Origin: Streptomyces bikiniensis
Lineage (GTDB): Bacteria; Actinomycetota; Actinomycetes; Streptomycetales; Streptomycetaceae
Length of the DNA: 60,295 nt
Direction: 5' to 3'
Assembly (NCBI GenBank): GCA_000716465.1
Contig: JNWL01000038.1
Coordinates: 1-60,295, forward strand
The translations under genes were made by a program, and so were the position numbers. The notes below the pieces were generated by a model. The model saw nothing but the letters and a program-made list of their open reading frames with translations, had not been told where the DNA came from and searched no databases. Below, in pieces: positions 33,261-43,019 of this stretch. Every line of letters begins with the position of its first letter. Positions within the stretch are counted from its first letter, which is position 1.

Positions 33261-33959
33261 GTGTCAGGCGCGTCCGGCCGGGTGCTCGTTGTCGACGACA
33301 ACAAGGTGATCCGGCAGTTGATCAGGGTCAATCTCGAACTCGAGGGGTTCGAGGTCGTGACCGCGGCCGATGGTGCCGAGTGTCTGGATGTCGTGCACCG
33401 GGTCCGGCCCGATGTCGTCACCCTCGACGTCGTCATGCCCCGTCTCGACGGGATCAGGACGGCCGAGCGGCTGCGGGCCGATCCACGGACCCGGCATCTC
33501 CCGGTGGCCATCATCAGCGCCTGCGGCGAGGCCGCTGACGGGGCCGCCCCCGGCGTCGACGCCTTTCTCGCCAAGCCCTTCGAGCCCACCGAGCTCGTCC
33601 GCGTCGTGCGGCAGCTGATGCACCGCGAGCGGCGGGAGCGTCCCGGGGCGGCGGCCGGGCAGGACGGCGGAGAGGAGTCGGCGGCGGTCCTCGGGCTGAC
33701 GCCCGCCGTGGTCGACGGGCCCTCGGACGGCCTCCGGGGCGAGGGCAGGGACGTCGGCAGGGAGTGCCTCCAGGACGGAGGCCGGGACGGGATCCGGGAC
33801 ACCCTTCCGGACGGAGCCCGGGACGGTCTTTCGGACGGAGCCCGGGACGGTCTTTCGGGCGGGGCCCGGGGCGGGGCCCAGGAGCCCCGTCGGGACGTGG
33901 CCCGCGACGGTCTTCTGGGCGGTGCCGGCGAGCGGCGGGGCGACCCCCTCTCCGACTGA
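33261..33959 (+). CDS. stand-alone receiver-domain response regulator with repeat tail
   Basis: A 232-residue protein. Residues 6-120 form a complete receiver: acidic pair Asp12/Asp13, phospho-acceptor Asp56 in TLDVVMPRLDG, switch Ser86 and Lys105 in AKPFEP. There is no DNA-binding output domain. The rest is a low-complexity Gly/Arg/Asp-rich tail including two exact 24-bp coding repeats. It may act by protein contact or as a phosphate sink. No kinase is adjacent; the orphan CseC-like kinase is about 7 kb away. An upstream in-frame start at 33150 is less likely. Confidence 0.85.
   Translation: MSGASGRVLVVDDNKVIRQLIRVNLELEGFEVVTAADGAECLDVVHRVRPDVVTLDVVMPRLDGIRTAERLRADPRTRHLPVAIISACGEAADGAAPGVDAFLAKPFEPTELVRVVRQLMHRERRERPGAAAGQDGGEESAAVLGLTPAVVDGPSDGLRGEGRDVGRECLQDGGRDGIRDTLPDGARDGLSDGARDGLSGGARGGAQEPRRDVARDGLLGGAGERRGDPLSD
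33809..33856 (+). repeat. exact 24-bp coding tandem repeat in the response regulator
   Basis: Two identical 24-bp units beginning GGACGGAGCCCGGGACGG, followed by a diverged third, encode SDGARDGL-type repeats in the C-terminal tail. Confidence 0.9.
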
Positions 33960-33960
33960 G

Positions 33961-34050
33961 CCCTCGCGCCGGGCCTCCGTGCCGAGCCCTCGCGCCGGGC
34001 CTCCGTGCCGAGCCCTCGCGCCGGGCCTCCGTGCCGAGCCCTCGCGCCGA
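33961..34050. repeat. 26-bp tandem repeat, three and a half copies
   Basis: Three identical 26-bp units beginning CCCTCGCGCCGGGCC, plus a 12-bp partial copy, start right after the response-regulator stop. The sequence is noncoding and lies upstream of the ArgS-like gene. Confidence 0.95.
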
Positions 34051-34180
34051 ACCCCCCGCCGCGCCTCCGCGCCAAGCTCCCGTGCTGAGACCCGTGCGCC
34101 GCGGCCCGCGCTCGCACCCCGTTGCCCGTATGTCGAAACCGGTTCGCGTCGGTACCCCCCTCCTCCCCTACGCTTGTCCC

Positions 34181-35155
34181 GTGACCCCCGCGGACCTCTC
34201 CCTCACCGTGCTGCGCGCCGTGCGCCGCGCGGTCGACGACGGTGCTCTGCGGGTCGACGTCCCCCCCCGGGTGAAGATCGAGCGGGCCCGGCCCGGGGGA
34301 GCGGGCGAGTACGCCAGCAGCATCGCGCTCGCCCTCGCCCGGCCCGCCGGGCGCAGCGCCCTCGACGTCGCCGGGATCCTCGAAGAGCGGCTCCGCGGCG
34401 TTCCCGGGCTCCGGGCCGTCGAGATCACCGGGCCCGGCTTCCTGAACTTCACCCTGCGGAGCGACACCGACGCCGATCTCGTACGGGAGATCCTGGCCGC
34501 CGGGACCTCTTACGGGCACGGCACCGCCCTCGCCGGGACCGTCGTCCGCCTCGCCGGGGCCACCGAGGCCCGTGCCGCCCTCGTGGCCGAGACCCTCGTC
34601 CGGCTGCTGCGCTCCCAGGGCGCCGGCGTCGAGGCCGGGTCGGGCGACGGCGAGCGGGTTCACGTGCACCCCGGGGCCCCCGGCGGACACGGGACCGACG
34701 CCGTCCGCTGGGCCTTCCTGCGGGCCGCCCCCCACGACCGGCCCCTCGACCCCGGCCCCCTCCTCGTCCCGCACGAACGCAACCCGCTCTTCCGCGTCCA
34801 GTACGCCCACTCCCGCACCCGCCGGCTGCTCGTCAACGCCCGGCAGCTCGGGTTCACCCCCGAACCCGGCCGGCCCGGCCACCCCCGCCACCACGCCGCC
34901 CCCCTCCTCGGCGCCCTCCGCGACCACCCCCTCGCCCTCCTCTCCGCCGCCCGCCACCGCGCCCCCGACCGGGTCGCCCGGCACCTCGAAGCCGTCGCCG
35001 ACGCCCTGCTCGCCTTCCAGCACACCGTGCTGCCGCTCGGCGACGAGAAACCCTCGGCCGCCCACCGCTCCCGGCTCGCGCTCGCCGAAGCCGCCGGGAC
35101 GGTGCTCGCCGGTGGCCTCTCCGTGCTCGGCATCAGCGCACCCGATCGGATCTGA
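34181..35155 (+). CDS. nrtL: ArgS-related anticodon-binding protein NrtL
   Basis: A 324-residue protein resembling the ends of arginyl-tRNA synthetase without its catalytic core. Residues about 1-105 match the Arg-tRNA-synthetase N-terminal domain ([31 protein letters not shown]). Residues about 205-324 match the DALR anticodon-binding domain ([57 protein letters not shown]). No HIGH or KMSKS motif is present. GTG 34181 has TACGCT six bases upstream, so the transcript is probably leaderless. It lies 16 bp before lysA. It may bind tRNA; the true function is unknown. Confidence 0.88.
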   Translation: MTPADLSLTVLRAVRRAVDDGALRVDVPPRVKIERARPGGAGEYASSIALALARPAGRSALDVAGILEERLRGVPGLRAVEITGPGFLNFTLRSDTDADLVREILAAGTSYGHGTALAGTVVRLAGATEARAALVAETLVRLLRSQGAGVEAGSGDGERVHVHPGAPGGHGTDAVRWAFLRAAPHDRPLDPGPLLVPHERNPLFRVQYAHSRTRRLLVNARQLGFTPEPGRPGHPRHHAAPLLGALRDHPLALLSAARHRAPDRVARHLEAVADALLAFQHTVLPLGDEKPSAAHRSRLALAEAAGTVLAGGLSVLGISAPDRI

Positions 35156-35171
35156 AAGAGCAGACGCAGAC

Positions 35172-36563
35172 ATGAGCCGTTCCGCCCACCCCGCAGGGCC
35201 CCGTCACGCCGACGTCCTCCCCGAGGGCCACTACTCCGCCCCGCCCGCCGACCTCAACGCCCTCGACCCCAAGGTGTGGTCCCGGACCGTGGAGAGGGAC
35301 GAGCGCGGGACCGTCACCGTCGGCGGGATCGCCGTGACCGACCTCGCCGAGGAGTTCGGCACCCCCGCCTACTTCCTCGACGAGGCCGACTTCCGCGCCC
35401 GCTGCCGCGCCTGGGCCGACGCCTTCGGCCCGGACGCCGACGTCTTCTACGCAGGGAAGGCCTTCCTCTCCCGGGCCGTCGTGCGGTGGCTCACGGAGGA
35501 GGGGCTCAACCTCGACGTGTGCTCCGGCGGCGAGCTCACCACCGCCCTCTCCGCCGGCATGCCCGCCGAGCGCATCGCCTTCCACGGCAACAACAAGAGC
35601 GAGGAGGAGATCGAGAAGGCCGTGCGCGCCGGCGTCGGGCGGATCGTGCTCGACTCCTTCCAGGAGATCGTCCGCGTCGCCCACGTCGCCCAGTCCCTCG
35701 GCAGGCGGCAGCGCGTGCAGATCCGGGTGACCGTCGGCGTCGAGGCCCACACCCACGAGTTCATCGCCACCGCCCACGAGGACCAGAAGTTCGGCATCGC
35801 GCTCGCCGGCGGACAGGCCGCCGAGGCCGTGCGCCGGGCGCTGAAGCTCGACGGGCTCGAACTCGTCGGCATCCACTCCCACATCGGGTCCCAGATCTTC
35901 GACATGGCCGGCTTCGAGGTCTCCGCCCGCCGCGTCGTCCAGCTCCTCACCGAGGTGCGCGACGAGCACGGCGTCGAGCTGCCCGAGATCGACCTCGGCG
36001 GCGGCCTCGGCATCGCGTACACCTCCGAGGACGACCCGCGCGAGCCGCACGAGATCGCCAAGGCGCTCAACGAGATCGTGAGCAGGGAGTGCGAGGCCGC
36101 CGGGCTGCGGACCCCCCGCATCTCCGTCGAGCCCGGGCGGGCCATCGTCGGGCCCACCGCCTTCACCCTCTACCGGGTCGGCACGATCAAGCCGCTCGAC
36201 GGGCTGCGCACGTACGTGAGCGTCGACGGCGGCATGTCGGACAACATCCGCACCGCCCTGTACGACGCCGAGTACAGCGTCGCCCTCGTCTCGCGGACCA
36301 GCGACGCCGAGCCGATGCTCTCCCGGGTCGTCGGCAAGCACTGCGAGAGCGGCGACATCGTCGTACGGGACGCCTTCCTGCCCTCCGACCTGGCCCCCGG
36401 CGACCTGCTCGCCGTGCCCGCCACCGGCGCGTACTGCCGCTCCATGGCCAGCAACTACAACCACGCGCTCCGCCCGCCCGTCGTCGCCGTCCGCGACGGC
36501 GAGGCGCGCGTCATCGTCCGCCGCGAGACGGAGGAAGATCTCCTGCGCCTCGACGTCGGGTGA
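35172..36563 (+). CDS. lysA: diaminopimelate decarboxylase
   Basis: A 463-residue PLP enzyme converting meso-diaminopimelate to L-lysine in the cytosol, the last step of lysine synthesis. PLP Lys96 lies in VFYAGKAF. Other motifs are [12 protein letters not shown] (active-site His), [12 protein letters not shown] (phosphate-binding Gly loop), VEPGRAIVG, and the late CESGDIV and [10 protein letters not shown] substrate motifs. ATG 35172 sits 16 bp after nrtL. It heads the lysine/threonine block and is followed by a large hairpin. Confidence 0.97.
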   Translation: MSRSAHPAGPRHADVLPEGHYSAPPADLNALDPKVWSRTVERDERGTVTVGGIAVTDLAEEFGTPAYFLDEADFRARCRAWADAFGPDADVFYAGKAFLSRAVVRWLTEEGLNLDVCSGGELTTALSAGMPAERIAFHGNNKSEEEIEKAVRAGVGRIVLDSFQEIVRVAHVAQSLGRRQRVQIRVTVGVEAHTHEFIATAHEDQKFGIALAGGQAAEAVRRALKLDGLELVGIHSHIGSQIFDMAGFEVSARRVVQLLTEVRDEHGVELPEIDLGGGLGIAYTSEDDPREPHEIAKALNEIVSRECEAAGLRTPRISVEPGRAIVGPTAFTLYRVGTIKPLDGLRTYVSVDGGMSDNIRTALYDAEYSVALVSRTSDAEPMLSRVVGKHCESGDIVVRDAFLPSDLAPGDLLAVPATGAYCRSMASNYNHALRPPVVAVRDGEARVIVRRETEEDLLRLDVG

Positions 36564-36589
36564 TGAAATAGTCGGGTGATGGAATTCAT

Positions 36590-36638
36590 GTCTCACGATC
36601 CGGACGATGGGCGGAAACCCCCGTCCGGTGAGTGAGAC
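36590..36638 (+). promoter_or_regulatory. 49-nt structured hairpin between lysA and hom
   Basis: A three-part stem: GTCTCAC with GTGAGAC (7 bp), a 3x3 GAT/TGA internal loop, CCGGACG with CGTCCGG (7 bp), then GGG/CCC closing a CGGAAA loop. No T-tract follows. It could terminate lysA transcripts or act as a leader structure for hom-thrC. Confidence 0.7.
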
Positions 36639-36707
36639 TGGTCCTCACCGTGGAGACGGTGGAAACACGACCGTGGAAATACGAAGCAGGACGAGAAACG
36701 AGGTCGG

Positions 36708-38000
36708 ATGATGCGTACGCGTCCGCTGAAGGTGGCGCTGCTGGGCTGTGGAGTGGTCGGCTCAGAGGTGGCGCGCATCATGACGACGCACGCCGACGAC
36801 CTCGCCGCGCGCATCGGCGCCCCGGTCGAGCTCGCCGGCGTGGCGGTCCGCCGTCCCGACAAGGTCCGCGAGGGCATCGCCCCGGAGCTGATCACCACCG
36901 ACGCCACCGCCCTGGTCAAACGGGGGGACGTCGACGTGGTCGTCGAGGTCATCGGCGGCGTCGAGCCGGCCCGCACCCTCATCACCACCGCCTTCGAGCA
37001 CGGCGCCTCCGTCGTCTCCGCCAACAAGGCGCTGCTCGCCCAGGACGGCGCGACCCTCTACGAGGCCGCCGCGCGGCACGGGCAGGACCTGTACTACGAG
37101 GCCGCCGTCGCCGGCGCCATCCCGCTCATCCGGCCGCTGCGCGAGTCCCTCGCCGGCGACAAGATCAACCGGGTGATGGGCATCGTCAACGGCACCACGA
37201 ACTTCATCCTCGACAAGATGGACACCTCCGGCGCCGGCTACTCCGAGGCGCTGGACGAGGCCACCGCCCTCGGGTACGCCGAGGCCGACCCGACCGCCGA
37301 CGTCGAGGGCTTCGACGCCGCCGCCAAGGCCGCCATCCTCGCCGGGATCGCCTTCCACACGCGCGTGCGCCTGGACGACGTCTACCGCGAGGGCATGACC
37401 GAGGTCACCGCCGCCGACTTCGCCTCCGCCAAGGAGATGGGCTGCACCATCAAGCTGCTCGCCATCTGCGAGCGGGCCGCCGACGGCGGGTCCGTCACCG
37501 CGCGCGTGCACCCCGCGATGATCCCGCTCAGCCACCCGCTGGCCTCCGTCCGCGAGGCGTACAACGCGGTCTTCGTGGAGGCGGAGGCCGCCGGGCGGCT
37601 CATGTTCTACGGCCCCGGCGCCGGCGGCTCGCCGACCGCCTCGGCCGTGCTCGGCGACCTCGTCGCCGTCTGCCGCAACAAGCTCAACGAGGCCAACGGC
37701 CCCGGGGAGTCCGCGTACACCCAGCTGCCCGTCAGCTCCATGGGCGAGGTCGTCACGCGGTACCACATCAGCCTCGACGTGGCCGACAAGCCGGGCGTCC
37801 TCGCCCAGGTGGCGACGGTCTTCGCCGAGCACGGCGTGTCGATCGACACCGTCCGCCAGCAGGGCAAGGACGGCGAGGCCTCCCTCGTCGTCGTCACCCA
37901 CCGCGCGCCCGACGCCGCCCTCTCCGGGACCGTCGAGGCGCTGCGCAAGCTCGACACCGTGCGCGGTGTCGCCAGCATCATGCGTGTTGAAGGGGAGTAA
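36708..38000 (+). CDS. hom: homoserine dehydrogenase
   Basis: A 430-residue NAD(P)H enzyme reducing aspartate semialdehyde to homoserine, the branch point to threonine and methionine. The Rossmann start is GCGVVGSEVARI. The catalytic domain includes GIVNGTTNFIL and the GYAEADPTADVEGFDAAAKAAILA signature region (Asp/Lys catalysis). The C-terminal ACT domain (about residues 350-430, ISLDVADKPGVLAQVATVF) is the usual site of threonine feedback. ATG 36708 (or the adjacent ATG 36711) follows GAGG. Six bases separate it from thrC. Confidence 0.97.
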   Translation: MMRTRPLKVALLGCGVVGSEVARIMTTHADDLAARIGAPVELAGVAVRRPDKVREGIAPELITTDATALVKRGDVDVVVEVIGGVEPARTLITTAFEHGASVVSANKALLAQDGATLYEAAARHGQDLYYEAAVAGAIPLIRPLRESLAGDKINRVMGIVNGTTNFILDKMDTSGAGYSEALDEATALGYAEADPTADVEGFDAAAKAAILAGIAFHTRVRLDDVYREGMTEVTAADFASAKEMGCTIKLLAICERAADGGSVTARVHPAMIPLSHPLASVREAYNAVFVEAEAAGRLMFYGPGAGGSPTASAVLGDLVAVCRNKLNEANGPGESAYTQLPVSSMGEVVTRYHISLDVADKPGVLAQVATVFAEHGVSIDTVRQQGKDGEASLVVVTHRAPDAALSGTVEALRKLDTVRGVASIMRVEGE

Positions 38001-38006
38001 GGACCC

Positions 38007-39077
38007 ATGACCAGCAAGGGCACCCACCAGTGGCGCGGCATCATCGAGGAGTACCGGGACCGCCTTCCGGTCACGGAAGCGACGCCGGTCGTCACGCTCC
38101 GTGAGGGCGGTACGCCGCTCGTTCCGGCTCAGGTCCTCTCCGAGCGCACGGGCTGCGAGGTGCACCTCAAGGTCGAGGGCGCCAACCCCACCGGCTCCTT
38201 CAAGGACCGGGGCATGACCATGGCCATCACCCGGGCCAAGGAGGAGGGCGCGCAGGCCGTCATCTGCGCCTCCACCGGCAACACCTCCGCCTCCGCCGCC
38301 GCCTACGCGGTCCGCGCCGGCATGGTGTCCGCCGTCCTCGTGCCCCAGGGCAAGATCGCGCTCGGCAAGATGGGCCAGGCCCTCGTGCACGGCGCGAAGA
38401 TCCTCCAGGTCGACGGCAACTTCGACGACTGCCTCACCCTGGCCCGCGCCCTCTCCGAGAACTACCCGGTGGCGCTGGTCAATTCGGTCAACCCGGTCCG
38501 CATCGAGGGCCAGAAGACCGCCGCGTTCGAGATCGTGGACATGCTGGGCGACGCCCCCGACATCCACGTCCTCCCGGTCGGCAACGCGGGCAACATCACC
38601 GCGTACTGGAAGGGGTACAAGGAGTACGCCACCGACGGCCTGGCCACCCGCCGGCCGCGCATGTGGGGCTTCCAGGCCTCCGGTTCCGCCCCGCTCGTGC
38701 GCGGCGAGGTCGTCAAGGACCCGTCGACGATCGCCACCGCGATCCGCATCGGCAACCCGGCCTCGTGGGAGTACGCGATCGCCGCGCGCGACGAGTCGGG
38801 CGGCTTCATCGACGAGGTGACGGACCGTGAGATCCTGCGCGCCTACCGCCTGTTGGCCGCGCAGGAGGGCGTCTTCGTCGAGCCCGCCTCGGCCGCCTCG
38901 GTCGCCGGCCTCCTGAAGGCCGCCGAGCAGGGCAAGGTCGACCCCGGCCAGCGGATCGTCTGCACCGTCACCGGCAACGGCCTCAAGGACCCCGACTGGG
39001 CCGTCGCGGGCGCCCCGCAGCCCGTCACCGTCCCGGTCGACGCCGCGGCCGCCGCCGAACGCCTCGGCCTGGCCTGA
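38007..39077 (+). CDS. thrC: threonine synthase
   Basis: A 356-residue PLP enzyme making threonine from O-phosphohomoserine. PLP Lys66 is in GSFKDRGM. The phosphate-binding loop is near [10 protein letters not shown], with [16 protein letters not shown] and [15 protein letters not shown] towards the end. Length is typical of the short bacterial class. It follows hom closely (operon) and ends before an inverted repeat terminator. Confidence 0.97.
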   Translation: MTSKGTHQWRGIIEEYRDRLPVTEATPVVTLREGGTPLVPAQVLSERTGCEVHLKVEGANPTGSFKDRGMTMAITRAKEEGAQAVICASTGNTSASAAAYAVRAGMVSAVLVPQGKIALGKMGQALVHGAKILQVDGNFDDCLTLARALSENYPVALVNSVNPVRIEGQKTAAFEIVDMLGDAPDIHVLPVGNAGNITAYWKGYKEYATDGLATRRPRMWGFQASGSAPLVRGEVVKDPSTIATAIRIGNPASWEYAIAARDESGGFIDEVTDREILRAYRLLAAQEGVFVEPASAASVAGLLKAAEQGKVDPGQRIVCTVTGNGLKDPDWAVAGAPQPVTVPVDAAAAAERLGLA

Positions 39078-39088
39078 TCCCGTTCCTC

Positions 39089-39128
39089 CGTACGGGGGAC
39101 GAGTCCCGCAGGACCGTCCCCCGTACGG
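39089..39128 (+). terminator. inverted repeat after thrC
   Basis: CCGTACGGGGGACG and CGTCCCCGTACGG pair with one bulged G around a 13-nt loop, starting 11 bp after the thrC stop. A probable terminator isolating thrB from hom-thrC. Confidence 0.75.
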
Positions 39129-39390
39129 GAACGCGCGCGGGGTGAAACCCGATCAGGAACGCACAGAGGGGCACAGGTCGGCCCGCGACACGCATCGTGC
39201 GCCTCCTGTGCGCCCTATGTCGCCACAGAACCTTCCTTCGATAGGCTGTACCGACCCGCCCCGACGCATATGCGCGGTGTCGTTGCCGTTGTCGCCCCCG
39301 TGGCCGAAACGGCCCGCCGGGTCCCGGTGTACTTCTCTTGAAATACCCGTTGAAATGCCCGTTGTCGCAATCAAGGAGAGTCATCGAGCG
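39129..39390 (+). promoter_or_regulatory. thrB leader with probable promoter
   Basis: About 260 bp without a gene. TAGGCT at 39242-39247 is a good -10 match within CCTTCGATAGGCTG, which would give a 5' leader of roughly 135 nt. AAGGAGAG at 39373-39380 serves thrB. I see no known riboswitch. Confidence 0.5.
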
Positions 39391-40308
39391 ATGGCCGGTC
39401 CAGCGTTCCGCGCCGCCGCCGTACGGGTGCGCGTCCCCGCCACCAGCGCCAATCTCGGTCCGGGCTTCGACGCCTTCGGCCTGTCGCTGGGGCTCTACGA
39501 CGACGTGGTCGTCCGGGTCGCCGACTCCGGGCTGCACGTCGACATCGCCGGCGAGGGCGCCGAGACGCTCCCGCGCGACGAGAGCCACCTGCTCGTACGC
39601 TCCCTGCGCACGGCCTTCGACCTGCTCGGCGGGCAGCCGCGCGGCCTGGAGGTCGTCTGCGCCAACCGCATCCCGCACGGCCGCGGCCTCGGCTCCTCCT
39701 CCGCCGCCATCTGCGCCGGCATCGTCGCCGCCCGCGCCGTGACCATAGGCGGCGACGCGAAGCTCGACGAGGCCGCCCTCCTGGAGCTGGCCACCGAGAT
39801 CGAGGGCCACCCCGACAACGTCGCCGCCTGTCTCCTCGGCGGATTCACCCTCGCCTGGACCGAGTCCGGCGCCGCGCGGGCCATCAGGATGGACCCCTCC
39901 GATTCCATCGTTCCGGTGGTTTTCGTCCCCGGAAAGCCCGTACTGACCGAGACCGCCCGCGGACTCCTGCCGCGCACCGTCCCCCATGTGGACGCCGCCG
40001 CCAACGCCGGACGCGCCGCCCTCCTCGTCGAGGCCCTGACCCGCCGCCCCGAGCTGCTGCTCGCGGCCACCGAGGACCGGCTGCACCAGGAGTACCGGGC
40101 CCCCGCGATGCCCGAGAGCGTCGCCCTGGTCAACCGGCTGCGGGCGGACGGCGTCCCCGCGGTCGTCTCCGGCGCGGGCCCCACGGTGCTCGCGCTGGCC
40201 GAGCGGGGGACCGCCGACAAGGTCGCCCTGCTCGCGGGCGAGGGATGGGCCGCCAACCGGCTCGACCTCGACGCGTCCGGCGCGTGCGTCCTGCCGCTGG
40301 CGCCCTAG
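39391..40308 (+). CDS. thrB: homoserine kinase
   Basis: A 305-residue GHMP-family kinase phosphorylating homoserine with ATP, the step between Hom and ThrC. Motif 1 is VPATSANLGPGFDAFGLSL. The ATP loop is PHGRGLGSSSAAICAGI at about 90-105, and motif 3 is VVSGAGPTVLAL. ATG 39391 fits motif spacing. It is probably transcribed from its own promoter, because a terminator separates it from thrC. Confidence 0.97.
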   Translation: MAGPAFRAAAVRVRVPATSANLGPGFDAFGLSLGLYDDVVVRVADSGLHVDIAGEGAETLPRDESHLLVRSLRTAFDLLGGQPRGLEVVCANRIPHGRGLGSSSAAICAGIVAARAVTIGGDAKLDEAALLELATEIEGHPDNVAACLLGGFTLAWTESGAARAIRMDPSDSIVPVVFVPGKPVLTETARGLLPRTVPHVDAAANAGRAALLVEALTRRPELLLAATEDRLHQEYRAPAMPESVALVNRLRADGVPAVVSGAGPTVLALAERGTADKVALLAGEGWAANRLDLDASGACVLPLAP

Positions 40309-40722
40309 GTGAGACGGCCGGGGCGCCGGGCAGCGCCCGGGTCGGGAGATTGCCGGTGAGCGAGAGGGGGAATGTTTGTTGGAGCCGGTAGTGTTAACCT
40401 CAAGTCTGCACCCGACCTCTTTGTGGAGCGGTGCGGAGTGTCCCCTCAGGGACCACCCATTCTTCCGGGAGCCTCCCCGACTGCCTGAGCAGCCCGCCTG
40501 AGCAGTTTCGAGCACGCTCCGGAACCGGCACGACACCCCTCGCTCTTCTCTCGTGAGGGCCGAGCAGGGGGCCTCGGGCCGGACCCACAGCACGTTTCCT
40601 CTCTTCCGCCGCACCCGGCGGGACCACCGCCCCGGACTCGGTCCACACACCAGGACCCTGCCGGACAGCACAACCGGTCGCCGAGCCAGATGGCCGACGT
40701 CCGCTCCAGGGAAGGACCCTTC
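40309..40722 (+). promoter_or_regulatory. long C-rich leader of rho
   Basis: A 414-bp leader. An AT-richer start (GTTTGTTGGAGCCGG, then TAGTGTTAACCTC at about 40388-40400) likely holds the promoter. The rest is pyrimidine- and C-rich with few G in places, as expected of rut sites for Rho autoregulation. A 41-codon frame starting GTG 40431 could be a leader peptide but is weak. Confidence 0.5.
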
Positions 40723-42810
40723 GTGAGCGACACCACCGATCTGATGGGCGTGACTGCCGACAACAGTGTCGACAACGCCGCGCCCGCCGCAGGTGCTGCC
40801 ACCGGCGGCACCGCACGGCGCCGCCGCTCCGGCACCGGCCTTGAGGGCATGGTCCTGGCCGAGCTGCAGCAGGTCGCGTCCGGCCTCGGCATCAGGGGCA
40901 CCGCGCGCATGCGCAAGAGCCAGCTGATCGAGGTCATCAAGGAGGCGCAGGCCGGAGGGGGCTCCGCCGCCCCGGCCAAGGCCGCCGACGCCGCCGAGAC
41001 CAAGCCGAAGCGCCGCGCCACCTCCAAGGCCCGTACGGGCGAGACCGCCGCCGAGCCCGCGGCCGAGGCCCCCGCCCCCAAGGCGGAGAAGGTCGAGAAG
41101 GCCGCCGGTCAGCAGCAGATCGACATCCCGGGCCAGCCCTCGCCCAAGACCCCGTCGGAGCAGGGCGCCGGCGACGAGCAGCCGGCCGGCGAGCGCCGCC
41201 GGCGCCGCGCCACCGCCCCCGCCGGTTCGCCGGACGGCGCCGCTCCGGCCGAGACCGCCCAGGCGGTCAAGACCGAGGCTCGTACGGAAGCCCGCACCGA
41301 GACCCGCGAGGTCAGGGCCGAGGCGCCGCAGACCGACACCCGGACCGAGGGCGCCGTCGACGGCGCCGAGGGCCGCGGCCGCCGGGACCGCGGCGAGCGC
41401 GGCGACCGCCGCGACCGCCGGGACCGCCAGCGCGACCGCAAGGGCGACGACCAGCAGGGCGGCGGCCAGGGCGGCCAGCGCAAGGACCGCCAGGAGCGCC
41501 AGGGCCAGGGGGGCGGCCAGGGCCAGCAGGGCGGCCAGCAGTCCGGTCCGCAGGACGACTACGACGACGAGGCGGGCGGCCGCCGGGGCCGTCGCGGCCG
41601 CTACCGCGACCGCCGCGGGCGTCGCGGGCGCGACGACTTCCAGGCCGGCGAGCCGCAGGTCGCCGACGACGACGTCCTGATCCCCGTCGCGGGCATCCTC
41701 GACATCCTCGACAACTACGCGTTCATCCGGACCTCCGGCTACCTGCCCGGCCCGAACGACGTGTACGTCTCCCTCGCCCAGGTCCGCAAGAACGGCCTGC
41801 GCAAGGGCGACCACGTCACCGGCGCCGTGCGCCAGCCGAAGGAGGGCGAGCGCCGCGAGAAGTTCAACGCGCTCGTCCGCCTGGACTCCGCGAACGGCAT
41901 GGCGGCCGACTCCGGCCGCGGCCGTCCGGAGTTCAACAAGCTGACCCCGCTCTACCCGCAGGACCGGCTCCGCCTGGAGACCGACCCGGGCGTGCTGACC
42001 ACGCGGATCATCGACCTCGTGTCGCCGATCGGCAAGGGCCAGCGCGGTCTGATCGTGGCCCCGCCGAAGACCGGCAAGACCATGATCATGCAGGCGATCG
42101 CCAACGCGATCACCCATAACAACCCCGAGTGCCACCTGATGGTCGTCCTGGTCGACGAGCGTCCGGAAGAGGTCACCGACATGCAGCGGTCGGTCAAGGG
42201 CGAGGTCATCTCCTCGACCTTCGACCGCCCGGCCGAGGACCACACCACCGTCGCCGAGCTGGCCATCGAGCGCGCCAAGCGCCTCGTGGAGCTGGGCCAC
42301 GACGTGGTCGTCCTGCTCGACTCGATCACCCGCCTGGGCCGCGCGTACAACCTCGCCGCCCCGGCCTCCGGCCGCATCCTGTCCGGTGGTGTCGACTCGA
42401 CCGCGCTCTACCCGCCGAAGCGCTTCTTCGGCGCCGCGCGCAACATCGAGGACGGCGGCTCGCTGACCATCCTGGCCACCGCGCTGGTCGACACCGGCTC
42501 GCGCATGGACGAGGTGATCTTCGAGGAGTTCAAGGGCACCGGCAACATGGAGCTCAAGCTCGACCGGAAGCTCGCCGACAAGCGCATCTTCCCGGCCGTC
42601 GACGTCGACGCCTCGGGCACGCGCAAGGAGGAGATCCTCCTCGGCAGCGACGAGCTCGCCATCACCTGGAAGCTGCGCCGCGTGCTGCACGCGCTCGACC
42701 AGCAGCAGGCGATCGAGCTGCTCCTCGACAAGATGAAGCAGACGAAGTCGAACGGCGAGTTCCTCCTCCAGATCCAGAAGACCACCCCCGGAGCGAGCAA
42801 CAACGACTGA
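40723..42810 (+). CDS. rho: transcription termination factor Rho with large low-complexity N-terminal region
   Basis: A 695-residue hexameric RNA helicase that ends transcription. Residues about 30-75 are a Rho_N domain ([25 protein letters not shown]). About 80-310 is an actinobacterial insertion rich in Arg, Gly, Gln and Asp with RDRRD and GGQGGQ repeats. The RNA-binding domain ([19 protein letters not shown]) and ATPase follow, with Walker A PPKTGKT near residue 450 and [19 protein letters not shown] 40723 is preferred over ATG 40690, since GGAAGGA precedes it. E. coli Rho has 419 residues, so the insertion accounts for the size. Confidence 0.97.
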   Translation: MSDTTDLMGVTADNSVDNAAPAAGAATGGTARRRRSGTGLEGMVLAELQQVASGLGIRGTARMRKSQLIEVIKEAQAGGGSAAPAKAADAAETKPKRRATSKARTGETAAEPAAEAPAPKAEKVEKAAGQQQIDIPGQPSPKTPSEQGAGDEQPAGERRRRRATAPAGSPDGAAPAETAQAVKTEARTEARTETREVRAEAPQTDTRTEGAVDGAEGRGRRDRGERGDRRDRRDRQRDRKGDDQQGGGQGGQRKDRQERQGQGGGQGQQGGQQSGPQDDYDDEAGGRRGRRGRYRDRRGRRGRDDFQAGEPQVADDDVLIPVAGILDILDNYAFIRTSGYLPGPNDVYVSLAQVRKNGLRKGDHVTGAVRQPKEGERREKFNALVRLDSANGMAADSGRGRPEFNKLTPLYPQDRLRLETDPGVLTTRIIDLVSPIGKGQRGLIVAPPKTGKTMIMQAIANAITHNNPECHLMVVLVDERPEEVTDMQRSVKGEVISSTFDRPAEDHTTVAELAIERAKRLVELGHDVVVLLDSITRLGRAYNLAAPASGRILSGGVDSTALYPPKRFFGAARNIEDGGSLTILATALVDTGSRMDEVIFEEFKGTGNMELKLDRKLADKRIFPAVDVDASGTRKEEILLGSDELAITWKLRRVLHALDQQQAIELLLDKMKQTKSNGEFLLQIQKTTPGASNND

Positions 42811-42884
42811 CGCGGTCCACGAGATCCGCGTCACACGGCGCGGTCCGGGCCCCGGCCCGTGACCCCGCCGTGACCTGCGCCGAA

Positions 42885-42925
42885 CGCCGCGCCCACCGTG
42901 TCCGCACGGTGGGCGCGGCGTTTTT
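42885..42925 (+). terminator. Rho-independent terminator after rho
   Basis: A perfect 16-bp stem (CGCCGCGCCCACCGTG/CACGGTGGGCGCGGCG) with loop TCCG is followed by TTTTT. The most canonical terminator in the window. Confidence 0.97.
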
Positions 42926-43019
42926 CCGCCCGAACCGCGCGGATCCGCGCGGAGCCGCGTGCAACCCTTTCGGACGCCCGCCCGTCACAGAAGGTGAATC
43001 CAGGGCCGAAGGACGGGCG

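Noticed and set aside
33961..34050. Possible CRISPR or iteron origin
   Set aside because: Units are head-to-tail with no spacers, no Cas or replication gene is nearby, and the unit is GC-rich without an AT tract.
40431..40560. Leader peptide frame before rho
   Set aside because: GTG start with GGAG only a few bases away and no conserved features; kept only as a remark in the leader.
39025..42834. 1269-codon antisense frame across thrB and rho
   Set aside because: It spans three well-supported genes and two intergenic regions, is repetitive Ala/Leu/Val, and has no domain.
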